64,000 bases of DNA, from assembly GCA_041394265.1 (NCBI GenBank), contig JAWKIO010000005.1, forward strand, positions 3,162,001-3,226,000, in the 5' to 3' direction. Both the position numbers and the translations under genes were made by a program. Below are positions 32,741 through 41,195 of the stretch, one piece after another; the stretch's first letter is position 1, and each line of letters begins with the position of its first letter. The stretch comes from Acidimicrobiales bacterium (GTDB lineage Bacteria; Actinomycetota; Acidimicrobiia; Acidimicrobiales; SZUA-35). The notes beneath the pieces are model-generated. The model was not told the origin of the DNA, searched no databases, and was given only the letters and a program-made list of their open reading frames with translations.

Positions 32741-35572
32741 ATGGCACTAGCACCAGAGCAGACCGGCATCGGCCTCCGCCGCTACTTCACCACCGCCGGC
32801 GTCGATCCCTATGACACCGTCAGCTGGGAGCGCCGCGATGCCCGTCTCGCCAACTGGAAGACCGGCGAGGTCGCCTTCGAACAGCTCGGCGTCGAAGTGC
32901 CGAGCAGCTGGTCGGTCAATGCCACCAACATCCTCGCCCAGAAGTACTTCCGCGGCACCCTCGGCACCGCCGAGCGTGAGAGCTCGCTCCGCCAGGTCGC
33001 CGACCGCGTCGTCGACACCATCACCACGTGGGGCAAGGAGGGGGGCTACTTCACCTCCGACGCCGAAGCCGACATCTTCTCCGACGAACTCAAGTATCTG
33101 ATCATCCACCAGCGGGCTGCGTTCAACTCGCCGGTGTGGTTCAACATCGGCGTCGCCGGCGTACCCCAGCAGGCCTCCGCCTGCTTCATCTTGTCGGTCG
33201 ACGACAAGATGGATTCCATCCTCAACTGGTACGTCGAGGAAGGGACCATCTTCAAGGGCGGTTCGGGCGCCGGCGTCAACATGTCGCGTATCCGCTCCTC
33301 GCACGAACTGCTCAAGGGCGGCGGCACCGCCTCCGGCCCGGTCAGCTTCATGCGCGGCGCCGACTCCTCGGCCGGCACCATCAAATCGGGCGGCAAGACC
33401 CGTCGTGCCGCCAAGATGGTCATGCTCGATGTGGATCATCCCGATGTCGAGGAGTTCATCTGGTGCAAGGCCACCGAGGAGCGCAAGGCACGCGTGCTGC
33501 GTGAGGCCGGCTTCGACATGGACCTCGACGGTGCCGACAGTCATTCGATCCAGTACCAGAACGCCAACAACTCGGTCCGGGTCACCGACGAGTTCATGCA
33601 GGCCGTCCTCGACGACGGTGACTGGAAGCTCGTCGCCCGTACCGACGGCGCCATCATCAAGACCGTCAAGGCTCGCGACATCATGCGCCAGTTCTCCCAG
33701 GCCACCTGGGAGTGCGCCGATCCGGGCATGCAGTTCGACTCCACGATCAACCGCTGGCACACCTCCGCCAACACGGGCAAGATCAACGGCTCGAACCCGT
33801 GCAGCGAGTACATGCACCTCGACAACTCGGCGTGCAACCTGGCCAGCCTCAACCTGCTCAGCTTCCTGAACGACGACAACACCTTCGACATCGACGGCTA
33901 CAAGGCCGCCATCGAGCACGTGTTCACCGCGCAGGAGATCATGGTCGGCCGGGCCGACTACCCGACCGAGCGCATCGGTGAGACCTCACGCCAGTTCCGT
34001 CAGCTCGGTCTGGGCTATGCCAACATCGGCGCCCTCTTGATGAACCTCGGCCTGCCGTACGACTCCGACGAGGGCCGGGCGCTCGCCGCCTCGCTCACCT
34101 CGTTGATGACCGGTCACGCCTACCTCACCTCGGCCAAGATCGCGAGCCGCATGGGCGCCCACGCCGGCTACGCCGACAACAAGGAGCACATGCTGCGGGT
34201 GCTCGAGCAGCACCGGGCGGCCAACGCGTCGATCGATGAAGACCTCGCCCCGCTCGACATCCTCGGCGAAGCCCAGCAGTCATGGGACGCTGCCTGCGAG
34301 CTCGCTCCCCAGGTCGGTGTGCGCAACGCCCAGGCCACGGTGCTGGCCCCGACCGGCACGATCGGTCTGCTCATGGACTGTGACACCACCGGCATCGAGC
34401 CCGACCTCGGTCTGGCCAAGATGAAGAAGCTCGTCGGTGGCGGCACCATGATGATCGTCAACCAGTCGGTGCCACGTGCGCTCAAGCGTCTCGGCTACTC
34501 CGACCAGGCTGCCCAGGCGATCATCGATTACATCGACGAGAACAAGTCGATCCTCGGCGCTCCTGGCCTCGATCCCGAGCATGTATCGGTGTTCGCCTGC
34601 TCGATGGGCGACAACCCGATCCACTACCTGGGTCACGTGAAGATGATGGCGGCCGTCCAGCCGTTCATCTCGGGGGCGATCTCCAAGACCGTCAACATGC
34701 CCGAAGAGGTCACGGTCGAAGACGTCGAGCAGCTCCACATCGACGCCTGGCAGATGGGTGTCAAGGCCATCGCCATCTACCGCGACAACTGCAAGGTCGC
34801 CCAGCCGCTCTCCATGGCGAAGAAGGGTGACGCCGAGGGTTCGAGCGCCGGCTCCGATGCCGCCGCCGAGGCCGCGGTCGCCGCCGTGACCGCACCGGTC
34901 ACCGAGGTGATCGAGAAGGTCGTCTACAAGCCGGTTCGTGAGCGTCTGCCCCGCAACCGTCAGAGCCGCACGTTCGACTTCCGTGTCGCCGACTGCAAGG
35001 GCTTCGTCACCGTCGGAGAATACGAAGACGGTCGTCCGGGCGAGATCTTCCTCCGGGTCGCCAAGCAGGGCTCCACCCTGGCCGGGATCATGGATGCGCT
35101 CGCCATCTCGCTCAGCCATGGCCTGCAGTACGGCGTGCCGCTGCGCAACTACGTGCAGACCTTCACCGGGATGCGCTTCGAACCCGCCGGCATGACCGAC
35201 GATCCCGAGATCCGGATCGCCAGCTCGATCATGGACTACCTGTTCCGCAAGCTGGCGGTGCTCTACCTGAGCTACGAGGAGCGGGCCGAGCTCGGCATCT
35301 TCACCGTCAACGAGCGCACCCAGCAGACCCTGCCCGGCGTCGAGGACACCACCACGGTGCAGGGCCATGACATCGCCGCCGATCCGCCCTCGGTCGACTC
35401 GGCCGACGACATCATCGACATGATCGCCGCCGAGGAGCAGCGCACGACCGCTCACGCCGAGCCCGTCGTCGACCCCGATGCCCCGCTCTGCTTCACCTGC
35501 GGCATCAAGATGCAGCGGGCCGGTAGCTGCCACGCCTGCCCGTCGTGCGGTACCACGAGCGGTTGTTCGTGA
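32741..35572 (+). CDS. nrdJ: Adenosylcobalamin-dependent ribonucleotide reductase, class II
   Basis: 943 aa. It reduces ribonucleotides to deoxyribonucleotides with a B12-derived thiyl radical. The first redox Cys is in QQASACFILSVDDK. The active site NGSNPCSEYMHLDN (near 350-363) supplies Cys and Glu. The finger-loop and barrel regions follow. The C-terminal tail CFTCGIKMQRAGSC...CPSCG is a Cys-rich zinc-ribbon-like end, as in other actinobacterial NrdJ proteins, probably for re-reduction. AGGAG about eight bases before the ATG fixes the start; the upstream in-frame codons are in the leader. Probably repressed by NrdR. Confidence 0.96.
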   Translation: MALAPEQTGIGLRRYFTTAGVDPYDTVSWERRDARLANWKTGEVAFEQLGVEVPSSWSVNATNILAQKYFRGTLGTAERESSLRQVADRVVDTITTWGKEGGYFTSDAEADIFSDELKYLIIHQRAAFNSPVWFNIGVAGVPQQASACFILSVDDKMDSILNWYVEEGTIFKGGSGAGVNMSRIRSSHELLKGGGTASGPVSFMRGADSSAGTIKSGGKTRRAAKMVMLDVDHPDVEEFIWCKATEERKARVLREAGFDMDLDGADSHSIQYQNANNSVRVTDEFMQAVLDDGDWKLVARTDGAIIKTVKARDIMRQFSQATWECADPGMQFDSTINRWHTSANTGKINGSNPCSEYMHLDNSACNLASLNLLSFLNDDNTFDIDGYKAAIEHVFTAQEIMVGRADYPTERIGETSRQFRQLGLGYANIGALLMNLGLPYDSDEGRALAASLTSLMTGHAYLTSAKIASRMGAHAGYADNKEHMLRVLEQHRAANASIDEDLAPLDILGEAQQSWDAACELAPQVGVRNAQATVLAPTGTIGLLMDCDTTGIEPDLGLAKMKKLVGGGTMMIVNQSVPRALKRLGYSDQAAQAIIDYIDENKSILGAPGLDPEHVSVFACSMGDNPIHYLGHVKMMAAVQPFISGAISKTVNMPEEVTVEDVEQLHIDAWQMGVKAIAIYRDNCKVAQPLSMAKKGDAEGSSAGSDAAAEAAVAAVTAPVTEVIEKVVYKPVRERLPRNRQSRTFDFRVADCKGFVTVGEYEDGRPGEIFLRVAKQGSTLAGIMDALAISLSHGLQYGVPLRNYVQTFTGMRFEPAGMTDDPEIRIASSIMDYLFRKLAVLYLSYEERAELGIFTVNERTQQTLPGVEDTTTVQGHDIAADPPSVDSADDIIDMIAAEEQRTTAHAEPVVDPDAPLCFTCGIKMQRAGSCHACPSCGTTSGCS

Positions 35573-35578
35573 TGTAGG

Positions 35579-35630
35579 CGACCAGCTCGTGACCCCGGTG
35601 TCGTGTGCGCCGGGTGTCACGAGTTGGTCG
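35579..35630. terminator. Long hairpin after nrdJ
   Basis: CGACCAGCTCGTGACCCCGG (35579-35598) pairs with CCGGGTGTCACGAGTTGGTCG (21 bases, 35610-35630) apart from one mismatch and one bulge, with an 11-base loop. It lies between the convergent nrdJ and cNMP-domain genes; no T-tract. Confidence 0.65.
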
Positions 35631-35662
35631 TCGGACGCCCCGGGCGCGCCCGTGATGAGCGG

Positions 35663-36133
35663 CTACGTCTCCGGGTCTGGATCTGCGGTCGTGCGCCTGG
35701 CTCGATCCTGCGCATCCGAGGAGGTGATCCCGCGGGCTCGCTCCAAGTAGGAAAGTAGTTCGGCTTGGAAGCGGTTCGAGAGTTCGGGATTTGTTCTCTG
35801 GAGTTCGTCGAAGGCGGCTGCGGGGAGGTCGAGAACCGTGACGGTGTCCGAGTTCGCCACGGTGGTGGCTGAGCGCGGCTGACGGAAGAACATCGCCATC
35901 TCACCTTCAGGCTGGCCTGCGCCGGTTGGGCCGAGCGAGCGGCCTTCGAACAACACGTCGGTCTCGCCGCTGATGATGAAGTAGCAGTTTCGCGTCGAGG
36001 TGCCCTCCTCGATGAGCACCTCACCTCGGCTGAAGGAAGTAACCGCAGTATGGTCTGCGAGCCAACGGATCAACTCGTCTGGCATCTGCTGCAGTGACTC
36101 CATCTCCCGCAGCAGGACTTCGTGAGACTGCAT
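35663..36133 (-). CDS. Stand-alone cyclic-nucleotide-binding-domain protein
   Basis: 156 aa. Residues about 20-125 form a cNMP-binding beta-barrel: FSRGEVLIEEGTSTRNCYFI, ISGETDVLFEG, then GEMAMFFRQPRSATTVAN, the phosphate-binding cassette position (canonical GE...RxA: Gly-Glu and Arg-Ser-Ala are present). No helix-turn-helix follows, so it is not a Crp/Fnr activator; such proteins may control partners by contact. TAGCAT (36145-36140 on the minus strand) ends six bases before the ATG, again a leaderless start. Confidence 0.82.
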   Translation of the reverse strand: MQSHEVLLREMESLQQMPDELIRWLADHTAVTSFSRGEVLIEEGTSTRNCYFIISGETDVLFEGRSLGPTGAGQPEGEMAMFFRQPRSATTVANSDTVTVLDLPAAAFDELQRTNPELSNRFQAELLSYLERARGITSSDAQDRARRTTADPDPET

Positions 36134-36342
36134 GGCTTCATGCTAGAGATGGTCGGATTGACTCGCAGCTCGCACGGCCCACCGTCGGCAGTCTCGAGCA
36201 GGACTGCCCGCCCATAGCGTGCGTCATCGTCCCGGCGTATGACGACGTTCCTCGACTGGCGGTCCGCGAGCGCTAGAAGACACGCCTAGGTTGGGGTGGT
36301 TCAGCCGTTCCGGACTGGTTGGCCCCTGAGGGTGTTGGTTGT

Positions 36343-37506
36343 ATGACCCTGCGTTTCCATCCTGTACCGCCCCTACCGACCGAACCGCTTCTGCAGCAGG
36401 TAGCTGGGGACACGCACGACGGTGTCAGTCTGATGGCTTCGATGGACGGCATCGATCAGGCGCATGCCGACCTCGTATGGGAGGCGATCCACGAGATCGC
36501 TCCCGAAGCAACCAAATCAACTCCCGCTCCCGACATCACGGGACTCACGGACTACGGCGACGAGTTCCACCTCGGGTGGCAGGACACCGTTGTGCCGTGG
36601 CCGGCCAGCCAACTCACCATTCGACACCAGGGCGAGCACTCCACGATCAGGATCGTCATCGCCGGCAGCGAAGGCGGCCGACTCGACCCGCTCGCCGACG
36701 CGCTGGCCGAGCAGGGTCTGCGTGGTGGATGGATCGCCACCGACGTCGCCCGAGCCCCGCTCTGGCGAACAGAGATCGCGAGCGGCTACGAAGCCGGACC
36801 CGAGCGGCTCACCATCGACCAACTCCCGCTCTACCCGCAACACCTGTGGCTGCAAGATTCCTTGGCGGCGGTCCTCGATGTCGGACTCGCCGGTGCGGCG
36901 ATGCCGATCAGCGACGGTGTGCAACTCACCGGCACCCGTGAACAGATGCGGTCGGTACTCCACCCACTCAACGGTCTGCTGTCGGTGGTCGGTCTTCCGT
37001 CGTCGGCGTACTGGCTCGAAGGGCCGGTGGCCACGGCGTTCGTCGCAGCCGACACCTACCAGGCGCTCCAGGAACGACAACGGGGCGAACACACTCGCCA
37101 GGAGGTGTCGCTGGTGCGCGTCCCCCTCGTTCCCGATGGGCCGTTCGGGACTGTTCCCGAGCGTGACGAATTCTTCGCCGATCTCACCGTGGCCGCACAC
37201 CACCTATTGACGGCCGTGCGTCGTTGGCTCGCAGCGACCTGGGATCATCCCGTCGACCCGGCATCCGATTTCGTGTCCACCGACCTACAGGTCGACGGCA
37301 ACCGGTTCACCTTCAGGCTCGCAGGCGACCTCACCCCGACCCAGTCGAGGTTCCTCCGAGCCGCTCTGCAAAGCGACGCTCGGCCACTGTCTCCACGTCG
37401 CCTCTTTGCGATGTTCGGGATCCCCACCTGGAAGGAAGAGGTCGAGAAGGCCACACGAGATCTCAACCTTCCCGCAGCGGCCACCTACCGAGAGCCGTAT
37501 CAATGA
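36343..37506 (+). CDS. Protein of unknown function
   Basis: 387 aa, not recognised. It looks cytosolic: no signal peptide or membrane helix, acidic, with alternating beta and helical stretches. Notable segments are HLGWQDTVVPWPASQLTIRH near 85-104, GSEGGRLDPLADALAEQGLRGG, and a Leu/Arg-rich C-terminus (TPTQSRFLRAALQSD, SPRRLFAMFGIPTWKEEVEK). Coding bias and length argue that it is real. The ATG at 36343 has GAGGG ten bases upstream; an in-frame TTG at 36319 is less likely. It stands alone on its strand, between the cNMP gene and a small bicistron. Confidence 0.6.
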   Translation: MTLRFHPVPPLPTEPLLQQVAGDTHDGVSLMASMDGIDQAHADLVWEAIHEIAPEATKSTPAPDITGLTDYGDEFHLGWQDTVVPWPASQLTIRHQGEHSTIRIVIAGSEGGRLDPLADALAEQGLRGGWIATDVARAPLWRTEIASGYEAGPERLTIDQLPLYPQHLWLQDSLAAVLDVGLAGAAMPISDGVQLTGTREQMRSVLHPLNGLLSVVGLPSSAYWLEGPVATAFVAADTYQALQERQRGEHTRQEVSLVRVPLVPDGPFGTVPERDEFFADLTVAAHHLLTAVRRWLAATWDHPVDPASDFVSTDLQVDGNRFTFRLAGDLTPTQSRFLRAALQSDARPLSPRRLFAMFGIPTWKEEVEKATRDLNLPAAATYREPYQ

Positions 37507-37613
37507 ACACTCGCGGCCCCTGGCCGGCGTTCAGGGCCGAGGACACATGGTGTGGGAGCGCCGGGGTCGCGGCTTGCGCGACCGTTGTCACGGTGGCGCT
37601 GTAGTGTCCGAGT

Positions 37614-37793
37614 ATGGAGCCGACCGAGACCATGCCTGCCGTCGAGCCCGATCGAGCGGCTGCGCTCGCCGGTGATGCGGTGTCCGCTCGTCCCCTTTCG
37701 CCAGTTGCTGAGGCATCGCTAGCGAGAGCCGTCGAACGGCTGCCGGAGGCTATGGCGAAGTCCGACGACGAAGCCCGAGCCGACAGCAGGTGA
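37614..37793 (+). CDS. Small hydrophilic protein, first gene of a toxin-antitoxin-like pair
   Basis: 59 aa. TAGTGT (37602-37607) ends exactly six bases before the ATG, the window's leaderless pattern, which makes this short gene credible. The protein is Ala/Glu-rich with a helical second half (VAEASLARAVERLPEAMAKS). It overlaps the next gene by four bases (GTGA). Size, order and overlap resemble the antitoxin of a type II module; no family was recognised. Confidence 0.55.
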   Translation: MEPTETMPAVEPDRAAALAGDAVSARPLSPVAEASLARAVERLPEAMAKSDDEARADSR

Positions 37794-38098
37794 GACGACC
37801 GGTCCGTGTTCCGGATCACGCACGGGCCAGTATCGACGACCAACTTCCGGTTGACCGGGCGGAGGTCTTCCGGGCTCACGATCTCCCTGAAGCGATCGAG
37901 GCGCTGTCGCTGGTCGACTGGTGGAGTCTGCCCGAGATCGACCAGTCGCCGGGCGTACGCCGATTCACGGTCGAGGCTGCGCGTACGGTTGCCGGCTACC
38001 ACCTCCTGGTTGGCCTCGACGCCTGGTCCGACGATCCCGGGGGCGTGGTGGTCCACGTGATCGACATCTGGCCCGACCGTTGGCCGGAGAGAGATTGA
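37790..38098 (+). CDS. Small protein, second gene of a toxin-antitoxin-like pair
   Basis: 102 aa. It begins RRPVRVPDHARASIDDQLP and ends in beta-rich GYHLLVGLDAWSDDPGGVVVH followed by DIWP. The final strand pair vaguely recalls RelE/ParE toxins, but key residues cannot be assigned. The GTG start overlaps the stop of the upstream gene, so translation is coupled. Alternative: an unrelated two-gene operon. Confidence 0.5.
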   Translation: MRRPVRVPDHARASIDDQLPVDRAEVFRAHDLPEAIEALSLVDWWSLPEIDQSPGVRRFTVEAARTVAGYHLLVGLDAWSDDPGGVVVHVIDIWPDRWPERD

Positions 38099-38168
38099 CA
38101 CACCAGTAGCCGGCATTCTTGAGCGTGGTCGCCCGTCGAGATCGTGCGACCTCAGGCCGGCGATCAGG

Positions 38169-38191
38169 AGGGCGCGCCCCGAAAGCGCCCT
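38169..38191. terminator. Hairpin downstream of the first small bicistron
   Basis: AGGGCGC and GCGCCCT pair around a nine-base loop (GCCCCGAAA), 71 bases after the preceding stop. The rest of the gap to 38352 shows nothing recognisable. Confidence 0.45.
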
Positions 38192-38352
38192 GGGCGGGTG
38201 GTGTTGGACACTTCCGCTGGCCGTTTGACGCTGGCATCGCACATGTCATGCCTTCGAGGAGAGCCTTCGACCTCGATGTCGAACGCTACCGATGGGCCCC
38301 GTCACCAAGTCGACGGTGTTCAGCTGAAGCTCGGCCAAGCCGATAGTCACAC

Positions 38353-38862
38353 ATGACTCACTTGCCGGGGATGGCCGCCGTCGCCCTGATCCTTGGCGCT
38401 GCCACTTCGTGCGGCGCCGCACGTGGAATACCCGACATCGAGTCCGCCCAATTCACCGAGCACGACAGCTGCGGCAATGGATTCACCGTTCGCGACAACG
38501 ACGGCACGATGCGACTCACCGTTCGCGCGTCCACGAAGGCGGCCAAGGGAAGCGATCCGGCAGTCTTCGACCTCGAACACGATGAGTGGAGCGGGTACGT
38601 GGAGGTTGGAACCGGTCTGGTGGTGTGGCCATGCCATGACATCGCAACCGATTTCGACGGTGAGCACGTAGAAGACGTCTGGACGGTCATCAGTGGCACC
38701 ATCGAGGTGCTCGATCCAATCGTTGCGTCCCCCGACGGCGGAGGCTCAGGCCCGGTCAGAGCGCTGCTACACACTGCGTTGGTCGAAACCTCAGACGGAT
38801 CGACGGTGTCCCTTCACGACATTGAACTGCTCAACCCGCAATGGGGATTCTCCGGCGGCTGA
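38353..38862 (+). CDS. Putative exported protein or lipoprotein of unknown function
   Basis: 169 aa. A short hydrophobic N-terminus (GMAAVALILGAATSCGAA) has a Cys at residue 20, but A-T-S-C is a poor lipobox, so it may be a Sec-secreted protein or a weak lipoprotein. The mature part is beta-rich and acidic, with further Cys in HDSCGNGF and WPCHD that could form a disulfide. No family recognised. Confidence 0.55.
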   Translation: MTHLPGMAAVALILGAATSCGAARGIPDIESAQFTEHDSCGNGFTVRDNDGTMRLTVRASTKAAKGSDPAVFDLEHDEWSGYVEVGTGLVVWPCHDIATDFDGEHVEDVWTVISGTIEVLDPIVASPDGGGSGPVRALLHTALVETSDGSTVSLHDIELLNPQWGFSGG

Positions 38863-39076
38863 AACGACGCACCACGCCCGCCTGAACGGCCGCCGCCGAG
38901 CCGGCGTTTGGTGACGCTTTCCGAGACTCGGTTCATGAGTGGTAGGGGATGCTCTCGGCGATGTCGTTGGCCAAGCCAGTTCAGTCGTGGAGGAGAACCT
39001 GGGTCGCTGCGAGCATGACCTTCGATCTCACCCGGGTTGTGATCGGTCGGATCCTGCCCGTGCGCTTCGACACTTC

Positions 39077-39460
39077 CTAGGGCCCGATCGAAATCTGCGT
39101 GAGAGCGATCGCGACCAAGATGGGCAAGAAGAAGCCGCCAACGAAGATGTAGTACAGCATTGAACCGGATCTCGCCGATAGGCCTGCGGCGAGCGACACG
39201 GAGCGCCATCCTTCCGGGCTGAGCACCACGCTCTGGGGAGTGGTCCATGGAAGCTTCCGTCGAGCAAGTACGAGGAGCTCCGAACGGCAACGCTCGGCTT
39301 CGACTTCCAGCCACATGATCGAGACGAAGAACGCTAGGCCTCCGAACGCCAGATATCGGTTCGAGTCTGTGACCACCCCAACCGACGCCAAGGTTATGCC
39401 CACCACGTGGGAGAGAGCTGCGGCAATCATGCGCTGCGCAGCGCTACGCGGAAGGCCCAC
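39077..39460 (-). CDS. Small membrane protein of unknown function
   Basis: 127 aa with three hydrophobic stretches: near 12-30 (IAAALSHVVGITLASVGVV), 36-52 (YLAFGGLAFFVSIMWLE) and 100-125 (LYYIFVGGFFLPILVAIAL). A charged loop lies between helices two and three. TGGAG precedes the ATG at 39460 by five bases; ATG 39430 is an alternative. No family recognised. The 214-base gap on its 3' side holds nothing clear. Confidence 0.55.
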   Translation of the reverse strand: MGLPRSAAQRMIAAALSHVVGITLASVGVVTDSNRYLAFGGLAFFVSIMWLEVEAERCRSELLVLARRKLPWTTPQSVVLSPEGWRSVSLAAGLSARSGSMLYYIFVGGFFLPILVAIALTQISIGP

Positions 39461-39916
39461 ATTGTCTCCAGAGAATGTCGTTCGTGCTCATCCAGCGCTC
39501 TCCTGTGGTGAGGGTGATGCGCTGTGACATCGGGACCGTACTGCGTTTCACGGTGATCGCTGCGCGGGCAAGAGCCGCCGATCAAGACTCGGTCCGTAGC
39601 CGTCGATCTAGCTAGCCCTGACGAGCGAGCCCACGAAGCACGTGAGGTCAGGGGGGCGTGAGCTGTGCATTGGCCGAAAGGTCGGCGAGGGCAATGCTCG
39701 ATCGAAGGCTTGATGTGCGAGGCCGACCCTGCGGCGTAGGCGTGGTCGTCATGTGCACGAATATTGGGAGCGTCATCAAGCTGGCGTTGTGGGGCACGGG
39801 TGAGCGCTTCGACGTGGGATCGGTAGGGGGCTGTCGAGGGGTTTGATCTCCGGCCTTCTTGGGCCGGTTCAGTGGGGCAGATTGTCAGGGGCGCTGACCC
39901 GCTTGTTGCGGTCCGC
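39461..39916. other. 456-base stretch without a supported gene
   Basis: Both strands were read. The longest ORFs have erratic composition and no promoter or ribosome-binding site. One small hairpin, CCGGCC-TTCTT-GGGCCGG, lies near 39855. The stretch may be decayed coding sequence in an accessory region. Confidence 0.5.
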
Positions 39917-40303
39917 CTAGAGCTTGGTGGCCCAAGCGCTTTCGACGATTCCGCCGGATTCGCGGATAACGAGAGTGAAACCTGGTCCGCCGATAGCTGG
40001 CAGGTCCTCTTCGACATCGGCAACAACGATCTTGGTGAACCCGCTCTGTCTGCCCCATTCGGTCGCTTCCGCCACGGTGACGCCGGAAAGAATAGACCGA
40101 TCGGTCCAGTTGTTCGCCACGCCCTCTTCGACCTTTCGGACTTCCTCGGCGATGGGGAACAAGGGTGGTAATGTCGCTGCGGGCTGGATGACCGATGCTG
40201 GGGTGGTGGTCGCCTGGGCGTCGCTTCCGCTTCCGCAGCCGGCGACGATCAGGAGCGCTCCGATAGCAGCGAGGTGGCCCCACGACGCACTTCGCCGAAT
40301 CAC
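39917..40303 (-). CDS. Lipoprotein with an I78/potato-inhibitor-like domain
   Basis: 128 aa. Lipobox LLIVAGC near residue 20 after RRSASWGHLAAIGA marks a lipoprotein, then an Ala/Thr/Pro linker. The C-terminal part (GVTVAEATEWGRQSGFTKIV ... LVIRESGGIVESAW) resembles the I78 / potato-I serine-protease-inhibitor pattern, where V/L-x-E-A-E, a central Gly-F-T and a final VVxxA recur. This is pattern similarity only. The GTG at 40303 has CGGAG five bases upstream. The ORF extends further upstream through an Arg run encoded by a repeat, which is not credible protein. Confidence 0.55.
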   Translation of the reverse strand: MIRRSASWGHLAAIGALLIVAGCGSGSDAQATTTPASVIQPAATLPPLFPIAEEVRKVEEGVANNWTDRSILSGVTVAEATEWGRQSGFTKIVVADVEEDLPAIGGPGFTLVIRESGGIVESAWATKL

Positions 40304-40441
40304 GTCGCTCCGACCGGTGCCGACGAAGCATGTCGTCGCGGTGTCGACCTTTGACGGTGCTGTTCCATCTCGAGACAGTACCGCTTCGATGCGGGTTGTC
40401 CTGAGTGGCAGCGAGCGCGGAATCGAGCGTTCCAGCGTGTC

Positions 40442-40474
<33 letters not shown>

Positions 40475-40558
40475 GGAGCGCCTGAATGCGAAGCTGTTCA
40501 ATGCCGAGCAACTCGGACCGTCGGACATGGATACCGCGCTGCGGGCTAACCTAGCCGC

Positions 40559-40744
40559 ATGCAGGTCGAGACGCTGGAGCAGATCGCCGAGCGGCTGGGT
40601 TGGAGCGCCGAGCGGCTGGCGGAGGCTCGTGCCCGTGCCGCTGAGCCTCGACCGTCCAACATCAGCGAGAGTGACCGTGCCCGAGCGAAGGCCCTGTCGG
40701 AATCGGTGAGTCGAACGCGGCAAGCGCTCGACGAAGCTTCCTGA
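40559..40744 (+). CDS. Small helical protein, first gene of a second toxin-antitoxin-like pair
   Basis: 61 aa, almost entirely predicted helical: TLEQIAERLGWSAERLAEAR and RARAKALSESVSRTRQALDE. TAACCT (40547-40552) ends exactly six bases before the ATG, so it is a credible leaderless gene. The next gene begins four bases after its stop. Size and position resemble an antitoxin; no family recognised. Confidence 0.55.
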   Translation: MQVETLEQIAERLGWSAERLAEARARAAEPRPSNISESDRARAKALSESVSRTRQALDEAS

Positions 40745-40748
40745 CGAA

Positions 40749-41048
40749 GTGACGGCTCCGAACTGGCGGGCGTTGAGCGTCGTCCTCAACGACCGGGCGG
40801 CGATCTACGCCGAAGAGTTTCCCGAGGCGATCGCAGCTGCAGGTTCCTCGATGGTTCAGTCCTTCACACACGAAGAGGCGCAAGCTCTGCTGTTCACCTT
40901 CGCCGGTGCGTGGCCGGTCCTCGGGCGTGATGCCGACAATCCATCAACTCGGTACGCCTTCGTCACGATCGGTGATCTGGTGTGCCGATTCCGGGGTGTC
41001 GAGCTTGAGCCCGGCGCCATCGTCGTTGACGAGGTGACGAACTTCTGA
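40749..41048 (+). CDS. Small protein, second gene of the second toxin-antitoxin-like pair
   Basis: 99 aa. An N-terminal helical part (NWRALSVVLNDRAAIYAEEF, FTHEEAQALLFTFAGAW) precedes a beta-rich end (RYAFVTIGDLVCRFRGVELE). The GTG start has no Shine-Dalgarno and probably relies on coupling to the upstream gene. It shows no obvious sequence identity with the 37.8-kb partner, though sizes and order match. Toxin function is speculative. Confidence 0.5.
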   Translation: MTAPNWRALSVVLNDRAAIYAEEFPEAIAAAGSSMVQSFTHEEAQALLFTFAGAWPVLGRDADNPSTRYAFVTIGDLVCRFRGVELEPGAIVVDEVTNF

Positions 41049-41131
41049 TTCCAGTCGTGCCGGGTGCTCCGCCCGCCCCGACCTCGCCCACAACGCGCGG
41101 CTGATATCCGGATGGGGCATGCCCCCAGGGT

Positions 41132-41158
41132 GCCGATAGGCGACGCTTCAATATCGGC
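41132..41158. terminator. Inverted repeat between convergent genes
   Basis: GCCGATA and TATCGGC are exact complements, 13 bases apart. A 12-bp palindrome GGGGCATGCCCC lies just upstream (41114-41125). Both sit between the second bicistron (+) and the EamA gene (-). Confidence 0.5.
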
Positions 41159-41195
41159 TTCGTCGTGGTCCTGGTGTCGGCCGGTGAGGGACAGC

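Noticed and set aside
32747..33919. Antisense ORF over nrdJ
   Set aside because: NrdJ frame is certain; the reverse frame is Val/Gly/Asp shadow composition.
39427..40026. 199-aa minus-strand ORF in the accessory gap
   Set aside because: Cys/His/Ser-scattered composition, no domain or start signal, overlaps better-supported genes at both ends.
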